Positions 9,506-16,381 of a stretch of 17,322 nt of DNA are shown here, in pieces (position 1 is the stretch's first letter; every line of letters starts with the position of its first letter). The notes below the pieces were generated by a model. The model made no database searches and was not told the DNA's origin. It worked only from the letters and a program-made list of their open reading frames with translations. This DNA is from Klenkia sp. (lineage in GTDB: Bacteria > Actinomycetota > Actinomycetes > Mycobacteriales > Geodermatophilaceae): assembly GCA_025966215.1 (NCBI GenBank), contig JAOPVM010000120.1:1-17322 (forward strand), in the 5' to 3' direction. A program made the translations under genes and the position numbers.

Positions 9506-11083
9506 TCAGATCGTCTCCGTGATGCGGGCGGTGGCGCGGTCGAGGGCTGCGGGGACGGCGGCGACGTCGGTGAGCACGGCGGCGACGTGGGCGTCGGGAC
9601 GCAGCACCCACACCTCGTCGGGGCAGGCGCCGAGCGCGCCGGCGAGCAGGCCGGTGGGGTCCAGGTCGTCGATCCGGTGCACCTGGGTGCCGTCGTCGGA
9701 GACGTCGACCGGTTCGACGTCCCGGCCCAGCAGCACGGTCACGCCCTCGCGGGCGAGCTGGCGCAACCGGGTCAGGTCGGGTCGGCCGGCCACGGTGACC
9801 GGGCAGTCCGGGGCGAGGACGCCGGGCGCGGGCTCGGGGGCCTCACCCCGGGGCGGCCGGCCGGCGAAGGGACGACGGGGATCGGGCGTGGTCAGCGGGG
9901 AGTCGACGTACCAGAACGGCTCGGCCAGCCGGCCGGAGTCGACCTGGGCCCGCGCCGCGGGGTCGGTGGTGGCCCGTTCGAGGACGTCGACCCGGTGCGC
10001 GGCCTCCTCGGGGGTGGCCGGCACCAGGAAGCGCATGGTGGCGCCGGTGACGTCGAGGTTCTCCACGGCCGCGGCGTGCCGCTCGTGGTGGTAGCTGTCC
10101 AGCAGCTCGTCGCCGGCCCAGCCGCGGCGCACCCAGGCCAGCTTCCAGGCGGCGTTCTCGGCGTCCAGCACCCCGGAGTTCAGCCCCCGGGCGCCGAACG
10201 GCGACACCAGGTGCGCGGCGTCGCCGGCGACCAGCACCCGGCCCGCCCGCATCCGGTCGACCACCCGGGAGTGGAAGCGGTAGACCGACTTCCAGACCAC
10301 CTCGTAGCCGCGGTCGCCGACCACCTGGCGGATCTTGGCGTCCAGCCCGCCGGATGCCTCCTCGACGGCCAGGTCGAAGTCCGGCGGCACCTGCCAGTCG
10401 ATCCGGAACACCGAATCCGGGCAGGGGTGGATGAGCACCTGGCGGCCGGGGTTCCACTCCGGGTCGAAGTAGAAGCGCCGCTCGGTGTCCCAGCCGGGCA
10501 GGTCGGTGCGGATGTCGCAGATCAGGAACTGGTCGCCGAAGGTCCGGCCGTCGAAGGTCAGGCCCAGCTCCCGGCGCAGCACGTCGGCCCGGGACCCGGC
10601 GCAGACCACCGCGTGGCTCCCCCGGTGCTCGCCGCCGTCGGCGCAGCGCAGGGTGACGCCGTCCTCGTCCTGGTCGATGCCCCCGACCGCGCACCCCCAG
10701 CGCACCTCGATCAGCGGCTGCCCCGCGATCACGTCGTCCAGCAGTTCCTCGGTGAGGCACTGACTGACGTTGACGAACGGCGGGAACGGCGACCGCCCGC
10801 GGTCGACGAAGTCGAAGCTGAACACCTCGTGGTCGCGGTGGAAGGTGCGGGCGGTGGTCCAGGTGACCCCGCGGCGGGCGACCTCGGCGCCCACGCCCAC
10901 GGACTCCCAGACGTCGAGCACGTCGCGCTGTTGGCAGATCGCCTTGGAGCCGACCAGGTCACGCGCCGGGCGGGCGTCCAGGACGACGACCGGCAGCCCC
11001 CAGCGGGCCAGCAGCAGGGCGGTGGTCTGACCGACGGGTCCCGCGCCGACCACGAGCACGGGGTCCAGCACGGGGGCGGTCAC
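9506..11083 (-). CDS. Class A FAD-dependent aromatic monooxygenase (MhpA/PheA-like)
   Basis: A 525-residue flavoprotein of the p-hydroxybenzoate hydroxylase superfamily, which hydroxylates phenolic rings with NAD(P)H and O2. It shows the FAD-binding GAGPVG (13-18), the GD motif VLVAGDAAHLVSPFGARG (283-300) followed by LNSGVLDAENAAWKLAW (301-317), and a C-terminal thioredoxin-like domain (about 400-525) ending in a VLRPDAHVAAVL-type strand. The middle DG motif is altered: CAGSRADVLR (161-170) where an Asp-Gly is usual. The GTG start at 11083 overlaps the stop of the MBL-fold gene (GTGA). Placed directly before hmgA and fahA, it most likely makes homogentisate or its precursor, for example from a hydroxyphenylacetate; the substrate is inference. 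It is not 4-hydroxyphenylpyruvate dioxygenase. Confidence 0.9.
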   Translation of the reverse strand: MTAPVLDPVLVVGAGPVGQTTALLLARWGLPVVVLDARPARDLVGSKAICQQRDVLDVWESVGVGAEVARRGVTWTTARTFHRDHEVFSFDFVDRGRSPFPPFVNVSQCLTEELLDDVIAGQPLIEVRWGCAVGGIDQDEDGVTLRCADGGEHRGSHAVVCAGSRADVLRRELGLTFDGRTFGDQFLICDIRTDLPGWDTERRFYFDPEWNPGRQVLIHPCPDSVFRIDWQVPPDFDLAVEEASGGLDAKIRQVVGDRGYEVVWKSVYRFHSRVVDRMRAGRVLVAGDAAHLVSPFGARGLNSGVLDAENAAWKLAWVRRGWAGDELLDSYHHERHAAAVENLDVTGATMRFLVPATPEEAAHRVDVLERATTDPAARAQVDSGRLAEPFWYVDSPLTTPDPRRPFAGRPPRGEAPEPAPGVLAPDCPVTVAGRPDLTRLRQLAREGVTVLLGRDVEPVDVSDDGTQVHRIDDLDPTGLLAGALGACPDEVWVLRPDAHVAAVLTDVAAVPAALDRATARITETI

Positions 11084-12042
11084 GACTGCAGCTCGGCCCA
11101 GACCGCCCGGTCCCGCTCGGCCGTCCAGATCACCGGGCGCTCGACGCCGGAGAGCTCGTCCCAGAGCCGGGAGACGTCGAAGGGGAGGCAGTGCTCGAAG
11201 ATCGGCCAGTGCCCGAACGTGGGGGCGAGTGCGGCGTGGGTGGCGTCGAAGGCCTCCTTGAGCGTGCCGCCGGCGCGGTGCGCGGTGCCCACGGTGTCGT
11301 GCATCGTGGTGAGGAAGGCGCGGGTCTGCTCGACGGCGGCGTCGACCTCGTCGCGGCCGCGGGCGATGGCACCGCGGCCACCGATCAGCTGCTGGGCGCC
11401 GTAGGCCCTGACCCGGTCCAGGGTGCCGGCGGCCCAGTCGAAGTGGAACGCGTCGCCGGTGTAGAGCGCGGCCTGGGACTCCACCAGGTCACCGGCGAAG
11501 AGGATCTCGTGCGCGGGCAGCCAGGCGACGATGTCGCCCTCGGTGTGCCCGCGGCCCACGTGCTCGAGGACCAGCTCGCCGCGGTCACCACCGAGCTCGA
11601 TCGTCAGCCTGTCGCGGAAGGTCATGGTGGGCCAGGTGAGACCCGGGATGGACTCGGGCTCCTCGAACAGCCGCGGCATCCGGCCGAACTCGGACTCCCA
11701 GTCCTGCTGGCCGCGCTCGGCGATCAGGCCCCTGGTCTGCTCGCTGCTGACGATGACCTCGGCGTCGAACGCGCTCGCGCCGAGCACCCGGACGGCGTGG
11801 TAGTGGCTGAGCACCAGGTAGCGCACCGGCTTGTCGGTGTGCTCGCGCAGCCGGGACAGCCAGCGCCGGGCGGCGACCGGGGTGGCCAGGGCCTCGAAGC
11901 AGACGAGGAAGTCCTCGCCCTCGATGGCGCCCAGGTTCGGGTCGCCCTCGGCGGTGAGGGCGTAGACGCCGTCGGCGAGCACCTCGAGGGTCTGCTCCTT
12001 GACCCCGAGGTCCGCCGAGGACGCGAAGGACTGACCTGCCAT
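11080..12042 (-). CDS. Metallo-beta-lactamase-fold protein with a degenerate zinc motif
   Basis: A 320-residue MBL-fold protein. The canonical HxHxDH motif reads HYHAVR (80-85): both leading His are kept, but Asp and the final His are replaced by Val84 and Arg85. H166 (GRGHTEGD) and D185 (AGDLVE) are kept, whereas the usual final PGHG-type His position appears as GGRG (R223). A first-site His triad could remain while the second metal site looks lost. ATG 12042 is preferred because AGGAG lies 5 nt upstream; the frame is open further upstream and ATG 12060 lacks such a site. It is the first gene of the operon, overlapping the monooxygenase by 4 nt. It may act on the aromatic substrate (hydrolase or isomerase) or serve as a binding protein. 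Function unknown. Confidence 0.85.
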   Translation of the reverse strand: MAGQSFASSADLGVKEQTLEVLADGVYALTAEGDPNLGAIEGEDFLVCFEALATPVAARRWLSRLREHTDKPVRYLVLSHYHAVRVLGASAFDAEVIVSSEQTRGLIAERGQQDWESEFGRMPRLFEEPESIPGLTWPTMTFRDRLTIELGGDRGELVLEHVGRGHTEGDIVAWLPAHEILFAGDLVESQAALYTGDAFHFDWAAGTLDRVRAYGAQQLIGGRGAIARGRDEVDAAVEQTRAFLTTMHDTVGTAHRAGGTLKEAFDATHAALAPTFGHWPIFEHCLPFDVSRLWDELSGVERPVIWTAERDRAVWAELQS

Positions 12043-12064
12043 GCCGGCTCCTGAGTTCATATTT

Positions 12065-12079
12065 CGAGCAGCATGCTCG
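12065..12079. promoter_or_regulatory. Inverted repeat upstream of the homogentisate operon, candidate operator
   Basis: CGAGCA (12065-12070) and TGCTCG (12074-12079) form a perfect 6-bp inverted repeat with a 3-nt spacer, 23 nt upstream of the MBL-fold gene start. The neighbouring bases 12057-12064 are the only A/T-rich patch in the gap, so promoter elements probably lie here. A weak -35/-10 pair (minus strand TTCAGC, 17 nt, TATGAA) would enclose the repeat, but then the leader would be too short to keep the ribosome binding site. No specific regulator family is claimed. Confidence 0.4.
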
Positions 12080-12098
12080 CTGAACGGCTCAGAAGCTA

Positions 12099-12114
12099 CC
12101 GGTCGGGTGACCGG
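12099..12114 (-). terminator. Weak hairpin after the SNF2 gene
   Basis: CCGGTC (12099-12104) and GACCGG (12109-12114) pair with a 4-nt loop, 33 nt downstream of the SNF2 stop on the minus strand. The stem is only 6 bp and no T-run follows, so read-through into the homogentisate operon is possible. Confidence 0.3.
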
Positions 12115-12147
12115 GGCCACAACCCCTGCCCGGCGCGGCGGATCAGA

Positions 12148-14316
12148 TCAGGAGGCGGAGAACGACACCGGCGCCGAGACCACCGGCCGGGCCTCCAGCG
12201 CTGCGGTGAGCAGCGCGACCAGGGCCTCGAGCTGGACGTCGACGGAGGACCCGACCTCCTCGTCGGAGCCGTCCAGGGCGCGGGCGGCGAGCCCGGCCTT
12301 GCCGTCGATCAGCTCGGCGATCCGGGCGTCCAGGGTCTGCGCGGCGATGATCCGCCACGCCGTCACCGGCTCGGTCTGCCCGATCCGGTGGCTGCGGTCG
12401 ATCGCCTGGGTCTGCTCGGCGTCGGTCCAGGACAGCTCGGCCAGCACGATGTTGGACGCGACCTGCAGGTTGATGCCCACCCCGGCCGCGGTCAGCGAGC
12501 AGACCGCGATGGTGACCTCGGGGTCGTTGACGAAGGCGTCGATCTGCTTCTGCCGGGTGGTCGAGGTCTGCTCGCCGCGGATGGAGGAGTACTTCAGCCC
12601 CAGCTCGGCGAAGGTCTGCTCGGCGGCGTCCATCACGGCCACGTGCTTGGCGAAGAAGACGACCTTGCCGGCGCTGCGGGCCAGCTGGGCGGCGTAGTCG
12701 GCGGCCAGCCCGGCCTTGGCCTCACCGATCCGGCGCATCATCGAGAACACGTTCTCCCCGGACTCGCCGGTGCTGGTGTCCTTCTGCTCCCAGCCGGCCA
12801 CCTTGCGCACCAGCTCGTGGTCGATGCCCTCGACCTCGGTGGCCGAGCCGCGGGCGGCCAGCGCCGACTCGTAGCGGTTGACCATCCGGCGGGCCAGCAC
12901 CTTCTCCGCGGCCCGGATCGAGCGCCCGGCCGCGCCGTCGAGCTCGACGGGCAGGTCGGCGATCCGACGGGCCGGGATGTCGGCGGCGACGTCGACCTTG
13001 CGGCGCCGGACGATGCCCAGGTCGATCACGCACCGCCGCGCCTCGGGGTAGAAGCCGGGGTCGGCGGGGGTGAGACCGATGTCGTCGAGGGAGTCCATCA
13101 GCTCACCGAGCGGCTTGGACTCGTCGATCCAGCCGAGGAACTGCCAGATCGCCCGGAAGTCCTCGATGTCGTTGATCAGCGGGGTGCCGGTGAGCGCCAT
13201 GAGCAGCGGCTTGGGCCCGCGCGACTGGATCTTGGCGGACAGGCTGAGCACGTTCTGCGAACGCTGGGAGGTCTTGTTCTTGATGAAGTGCGCCTCGTCG
13301 ACGACCATCCCGCGGAACCCGAAGTCCGCGATCCAGCCGACGTGCCGGTCGAGCACCTCGTAGTTGACGATCACCACGTCGGCGAACCCGTCGATGGTCT
13401 CGCCGTCGCCGTGGATGACCGTGGTGGCCCGCTGGGGCACCCAGCGGGCGGCCTCGCGGGCCCAGTTCGTCTTGACCACGTTGGGGACGACGACCAGCAG
13501 CGGGTAGGCGTTGGCGGCCTCGGCGGCCATCAGCGCCTGGGCGGTCTTGCCCAGGCCGGGCTCGTCGGCGAGCAGGTAGGTGCGGTGCCCGGCGGCGGCC
13601 GAGGCGACCAGCTGGACCTGGTGCGGCATGAGCTCCAGGCCCGCGGGCGGGCGGATCCAGGTGGCGTCCGGCAGCTCCATCACGGCCGGGCCACCGCCGC
13701 CGGCGCGCTCGAAGGAGCGCAACAGCGGGCCGATGAGCTCCCAGCCGCCGAGCCGGCGGGGCGCGGTCTGGGCGGGCCGGACGGCGGAGAAGTCCGGCGC
13801 CAGGAACGGGTTGGCCAGCTGGCGGGAGACCACCGACTGGGGGACGACGCGGCGCTCGTTGGGGGCGGGTGTCGCCGCGGCGGCGACCGGGGCCGCGACG
13901 GGGGCCTCCTCCTCCAACGGCTCGATGCCACCGACCCGCAGCATGTCCCGGGCCAGGGCGCGGGCGGCGCCGGACACGACGGCCTCGTCGGCGAGCAGGG
14001 CCAGCAGCGAGGGGTCGCGGACGGCGGTCTTGGCCAGGATCGTGCCGATGCCGTCGAGGCGCTTGAGCTGCTCGGCGCGGTGCGCGGCGCTGCCCTCGGT
14101 CTCGGCCTTCACCTTGGCGTGCTGCTCACGGACCAGCAGCGCGACGGCCTGGAACTTGGTGCGCACGGCCGGGGTGACCCGGCCCTTCTGCGCGGCGCCC
14201 TCGACGTCGCGCACGGCACGGGCGAGCACCGCGATGACGTCCTCGGGGCCCCGGGTGCGCCGCTGCTCCTTCGTGGAGCTGCGACCCCCGTGGGAACGCT
14301 GTCCTGCTCGAGCCAC
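12148..14316 (-). CDS. SNF2-family DEAD/DEAH-box ATPase (helicase-like)
   Basis: A 722-residue SNF2-type ATPase that would translocate on DNA using ATP. Motifs in order: motif I DEPGLGKTAQ (251-260), DEAH box (340-343), motif III LTGTP (375-379), and in the second RecA lobe GVGINLQVAS (612-621) and motif VI QTQAIDRSHRIGQ (635-647). The first 200 residues are not recognised: a basic start, a helical Ala/Arg-rich region and an Ala/Pro linker (134-153). There is no HARP, HIRAN or nuclease domain that I can see. GTG 14316 follows a strong AGGAGG with 5-nt spacing. The gene stands alone, 105 nt before the homogentisate operon on the same strand. A role in DNA repair or fork remodelling is typical of such proteins but unproven here; no methylase or other defence partner is adjacent. 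Confidence 0.92.
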   Translation of the reverse strand: MARAGQRSHGGRSSTKEQRRTRGPEDVIAVLARAVRDVEGAAQKGRVTPAVRTKFQAVALLVREQHAKVKAETEGSAAHRAEQLKRLDGIGTILAKTAVRDPSLLALLADEAVVSGAARALARDMLRVGGIEPLEEEAPVAAPVAAAATPAPNERRVVPQSVVSRQLANPFLAPDFSAVRPAQTAPRRLGGWELIGPLLRSFERAGGGGPAVMELPDATWIRPPAGLELMPHQVQLVASAAAGHRTYLLADEPGLGKTAQALMAAEAANAYPLLVVVPNVVKTNWAREAARWVPQRATTVIHGDGETIDGFADVVIVNYEVLDRHVGWIADFGFRGMVVDEAHFIKNKTSQRSQNVLSLSAKIQSRGPKPLLMALTGTPLINDIEDFRAIWQFLGWIDESKPLGELMDSLDDIGLTPADPGFYPEARRCVIDLGIVRRRKVDVAADIPARRIADLPVELDGAAGRSIRAAEKVLARRMVNRYESALAARGSATEVEGIDHELVRKVAGWEQKDTSTGESGENVFSMMRRIGEAKAGLAADYAAQLARSAGKVVFFAKHVAVMDAAEQTFAELGLKYSSIRGEQTSTTRQKQIDAFVNDPEVTIAVCSLTAAGVGINLQVASNIVLAELSWTDAEQTQAIDRSHRIGQTEPVTAWRIIAAQTLDARIAELIDGKAGLAARALDGSDEEVGSSVDVQLEALVALLTAALEARPVVSAPVSFSAS

Positions 14317-14897
14317 TCACTCCTCCTCCGGAAAGCCCCCGGCCCGGTGCTGCCGTGCGTCGAGACGCACCGCCCCGCGGCCGGACGACGGGCGCCCGCG
14401 GCACACGCTGCGTCCGGCTCCCCCGACGTCTGGGGGCGACCACCACGACGGAACGGCCACCCGTGGGCGGAGCGGGCCCCCGACGATGCGCTGGGGCCCG
14501 GACTCCCGTGGTGCACGGGGAGGGGGGTCGTGGGACGAGCGGCGCCGGCCCGGGGCCTGACGTCACCGCCGATGCTACCGGGTGGACACCGTCGGCGGAC
14601 CGCCGCGCCTCACTCGGTCCGGTGGCCCAGGCCGACCGCCGCGGCGTCGACGAGCTGGGCGCTGCCGCGGCACCGACGGCCTGCTGGACGAACACGGCGA
14701 GCCGAGGACCTGGATCCATCGACGGAAGGGGTTCGGGCCGGTCAGCACCGTCGTCCAGCCGCCGGTGCGATGCGCCCAGGTCTTCCAGCCCGGTGCTCCC
14801 CTGCGCAGCGAGGTCGGTGATGCCTGCGACCGGGTGTGGTCCGGCCCCCGCGGCCGGACGACCCAGCATCGGCGCTCGGTGGGCGGGGCGGACCCGG
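14317..14897. other. Intergenic stretch without a recognisable gene
   Basis: About 580 bp between the SNF2 start and the 3' end of the DUF6194 pseudogene. Several frames are open, as expected at this GC content, but their translations are low-complexity Arg/Pro/Gly/Ala strings without family motifs. It holds the SNF2 leader with its palindrome and a short repeated gacccggtc motif at the right end (14891-14899 and 14911-14919, the first just inside the pseudogene). It may contain eroded coding sequence, but none is identifiable. Confidence 0.6.
14355..14370. promoter_or_regulatory. Palindrome in the SNF2 upstream region
   Basis: GTGCGTC (14355-14361) and GACGCAC (14364-14370) are perfect 7-bp inverted arms with a 2-nt centre, 38 nt upstream of the SNF2 GTG. 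It does not match the actinobacterial LexA box pattern (CGAAC-N4-GTTCG). It could be an operator or a leader hairpin. Confidence 0.35.
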
Positions 14898-15369
14898 TCA
14901 CCGCGCGGCGGACCCGGTCGCCACGACCGTGCCCGGGGTCGCCGTCGCCACTCTCCGCGCATACGCGGCCTCCAGCAGCCGGAGCGGGTCGCCGCCGTCC
15001 GGGGGCCAGGGCCGACCACCGCGACCCACGACTGGGCCGCGTGCACCGGGTGCGGGGGCACCCGGTCGGCCTCGGCGGGGTCCGCGTCGTCCGGCACCTG
15101 CTCCACCAGCCCGATGGCCACCGCCGTGGCGACCCGGACGTCGACCCGGAACCGTCCCGGCCGGTCGAGCTGGGAGCTCGGGTCGCCCGGGGGGTCCTTC
15201 GTGTGGATCGTGGCGTGGGGCCGACCCCGTTCGGGCACCCGCCCGTCGGGCGACCAGGAGGAGAAGTGGTCGCCGCAGGCGACCTCGGGGGCGTCGCTGC
15301 CCGGCTGCGGCGCCAGCTCGGCGACACCGCCGAGGCCGCGGATCCTCCCAGCAGGTCCTCGGTGCCCAT
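14898..15369 (-). pseudogene. Frameshifted DUF6194-family gene
   Basis: Joining three minus-strand frames gives a protein resembling DUF6194. ATG 15369 reads MGTEDLL. A second frame reads RIRGLGGVAELAPQPG, then PEVACGDHFSSWSPDGRVP, HATIHTKDPP, LDRPGRFRVDV and PHPVHAAQSWVAVVGPG. A third reads DPLRLLEAAYARRVATA and ends at TGA 14898. Adding one base near 15347-15349 and one in the G5 run at 15001-15005 restores a single frame of 474 bp (157 codons plus stop), the usual size. Family positions are also eroded: the usual WGD is CGD, and TKDYP is TKDPP. This supports real decay, although sequencing errors in homopolymers are possible. DUF6194 function is unknown. It diverges from the quinone oxidoreductase with 29 nt between starts. 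Confidence 0.7.
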
Positions 15370-15385
15370 GCGGGGCGGGCTGTCC

Positions 15386-15391
15386 TAGCCT
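15386..15391 (+). promoter_or_regulatory. Candidate -10 element for leaderless quinone oxidoreductase mRNA
   Basis: TAGCCT matches the actinobacterial TAnnnT -10 pattern and ends 7 nt before ATG 15399, so transcription would begin at the start codon. No ribosome binding site is present, which agrees with a leaderless message. The -35 region (TGCCCA at 15363-15368, 17-nt spacing) is weak. Confidence 0.5.
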
Positions 15392-15398
15392 CGCCGAC

Positions 15399-16370
15399 AT
15401 GCGTGCTGTCCAGATCACCCGCTTCGGCGGCCCCGAGGTCCTCGACGTCGTCGACCTCCCCGATCCCACCCCCGGGGCCGGCCAGACCCTGCACGAGGTG
15501 ACCGCGGCGGGGGTGAACTACGCCGACACCCACCAGGTGGAGAACTCCTACCTGGCGGCCCAGACGCTGCCGCTGGTGCCCGGCGCGGAGTTCGTCGGCA
15601 CCCCCGTCGGTGGCGGCCAGCGGGTGGTCGGGCTGCTGGACGGCGGCGGCTACGCCGAGCGCGTCGCCGCGGTCGACCGGCTGTCCTGGGCGGTGCCGGA
15701 CGGTGTCACCGACGAGCAGGCCCTCGCCGTCGTCCTGCAGGGCACCACCGCCTGGCACCTGCTGCGCACCTGCGCCCACCTGGCCGCGGGCGAGACCGTC
15801 GTCGTCATCGCCGGCGCCGGCGGGGTCGGCTCGCTGGCGGTGCAGCTGGCCAAGCGCTGGGGCGCCGGGCGGGTCATCGCCACCGCGTCGAGTGCGGAGA
15901 AGCGCGCGCTCACCCAGACCCTGGGCGCCGACGCCACCGTCGACCCGGCCCTGGCCGAGGGCGACCCGAAGGCCTTCACCGCCGCTCTGCGGGAGGCCAA
16001 CGGCGGCAAGCCCGTCGACGTCGTGCTGGAGATGACCGGTGGGCCGGTGTTCGACGGCGCGCTGTCCGCACTGGCCCCGTTCGGCCGGCTCGTGGCCTAC
16101 GGCATGGCGGCCCGCACTCCCCCGTCGCCGGTGCAGGCGCCCGCGCTGATGCAGAAGTCCCGGGCGGTCATCGGGTTCTGGCTGGCGCACTGCATGGCCG
16201 CCCCGGAGATGCTCGACGTCGCCATGGGCGAGCTGCTGCCGATGGTCGCCGTCGGTGACCTCACGCCGATCAGCGGCGGCCGCTACCCGCTGACCGCCGT
16301 CCGCGAGGCGCACCAGGACATCCTGTCCCGCCGCACCACGGGGAAGCTGAGCCTGGACCCCAGCCGCTGA
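15399..16370 (+). CDS. Zinc-independent quinone oxidoreductase (medium-chain dehydrogenase family)
   Basis: A 323-residue NADPH:quinone reductase-type protein. The N-terminus MRAVQITRFGGPEVLDVVDL (1-20) is typical. PGAEFVG (61-67) replaces the GHE zinc-ligand motif of alcohol dehydrogenases, and no structural cysteine cluster is present, so no zinc is expected. The nucleotide-binding motif is AGAGGVG (138-144), and the C-terminal RRTTGKLSL (311-319) is the family ending. ATG 15399 is chosen because it matches the family start and fits a leaderless promoter; the frame is open far upstream only because of GC content. The stop codon sits exactly at the junction of a 13-bp tandem duplication. It is convergent with the ABC transporter gene (9 bp between stops). 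The physiological acceptor is unknown. Confidence 0.92.
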   Translation: MRAVQITRFGGPEVLDVVDLPDPTPGAGQTLHEVTAAGVNYADTHQVENSYLAAQTLPLVPGAEFVGTPVGGGQRVVGLLDGGGYAERVAAVDRLSWAVPDGVTDEQALAVVLQGTTAWHLLRTCAHLAAGETVVVIAGAGGVGSLAVQLAKRWGAGRVIATASSAEKRALTQTLGADATVDPALAEGDPKAFTAALREANGGKPVDVVLEMTGGPVFDGALSALAPFGRLVAYGMAARTPPSPVQAPALMQKSRAVIGFWLAHCMAAPEMLDVAMGELLPMVAVGDLTPISGGRYPLTAVREAHQDILSRRTTGKLSLDPSR

Positions 16371-16381
16371 CCCCAGCCGCT
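16356..16381. repeat. Perfect 13-bp tandem duplication across the quinone oxidoreductase stop
   Basis: GACCCCAGCCGCT occurs at 16356-16368 and again, identical, at 16369-16381. The TGA of the plus-strand gene (16368-16370) is formed across the junction. The last two bases of the second copy form part of the TAG stop (16382-16380) of the minus-strand ABC gene, which would be kept with either copy number. Confidence 0.95.

Noticed and set aside
12148..14316. SNF2 ATPase as part of a phage-defence island
   Set aside because: No methyltransferase, nuclease, PLD or other defence gene is adjacent; the neighbours are metabolic genes.
14355..14370. LexA (SOS) box upstream of the SNF2 gene
   Set aside because: The palindrome GTGCGTC-GA-GACGCAC does not fit the CGAAC-N4-GTTCG pattern.
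14575..14897. Second decayed gene next to the DUF6194 pseudogene
   Set aside because: All six frames were read; none shows recognisable family segments, so no gene is called.
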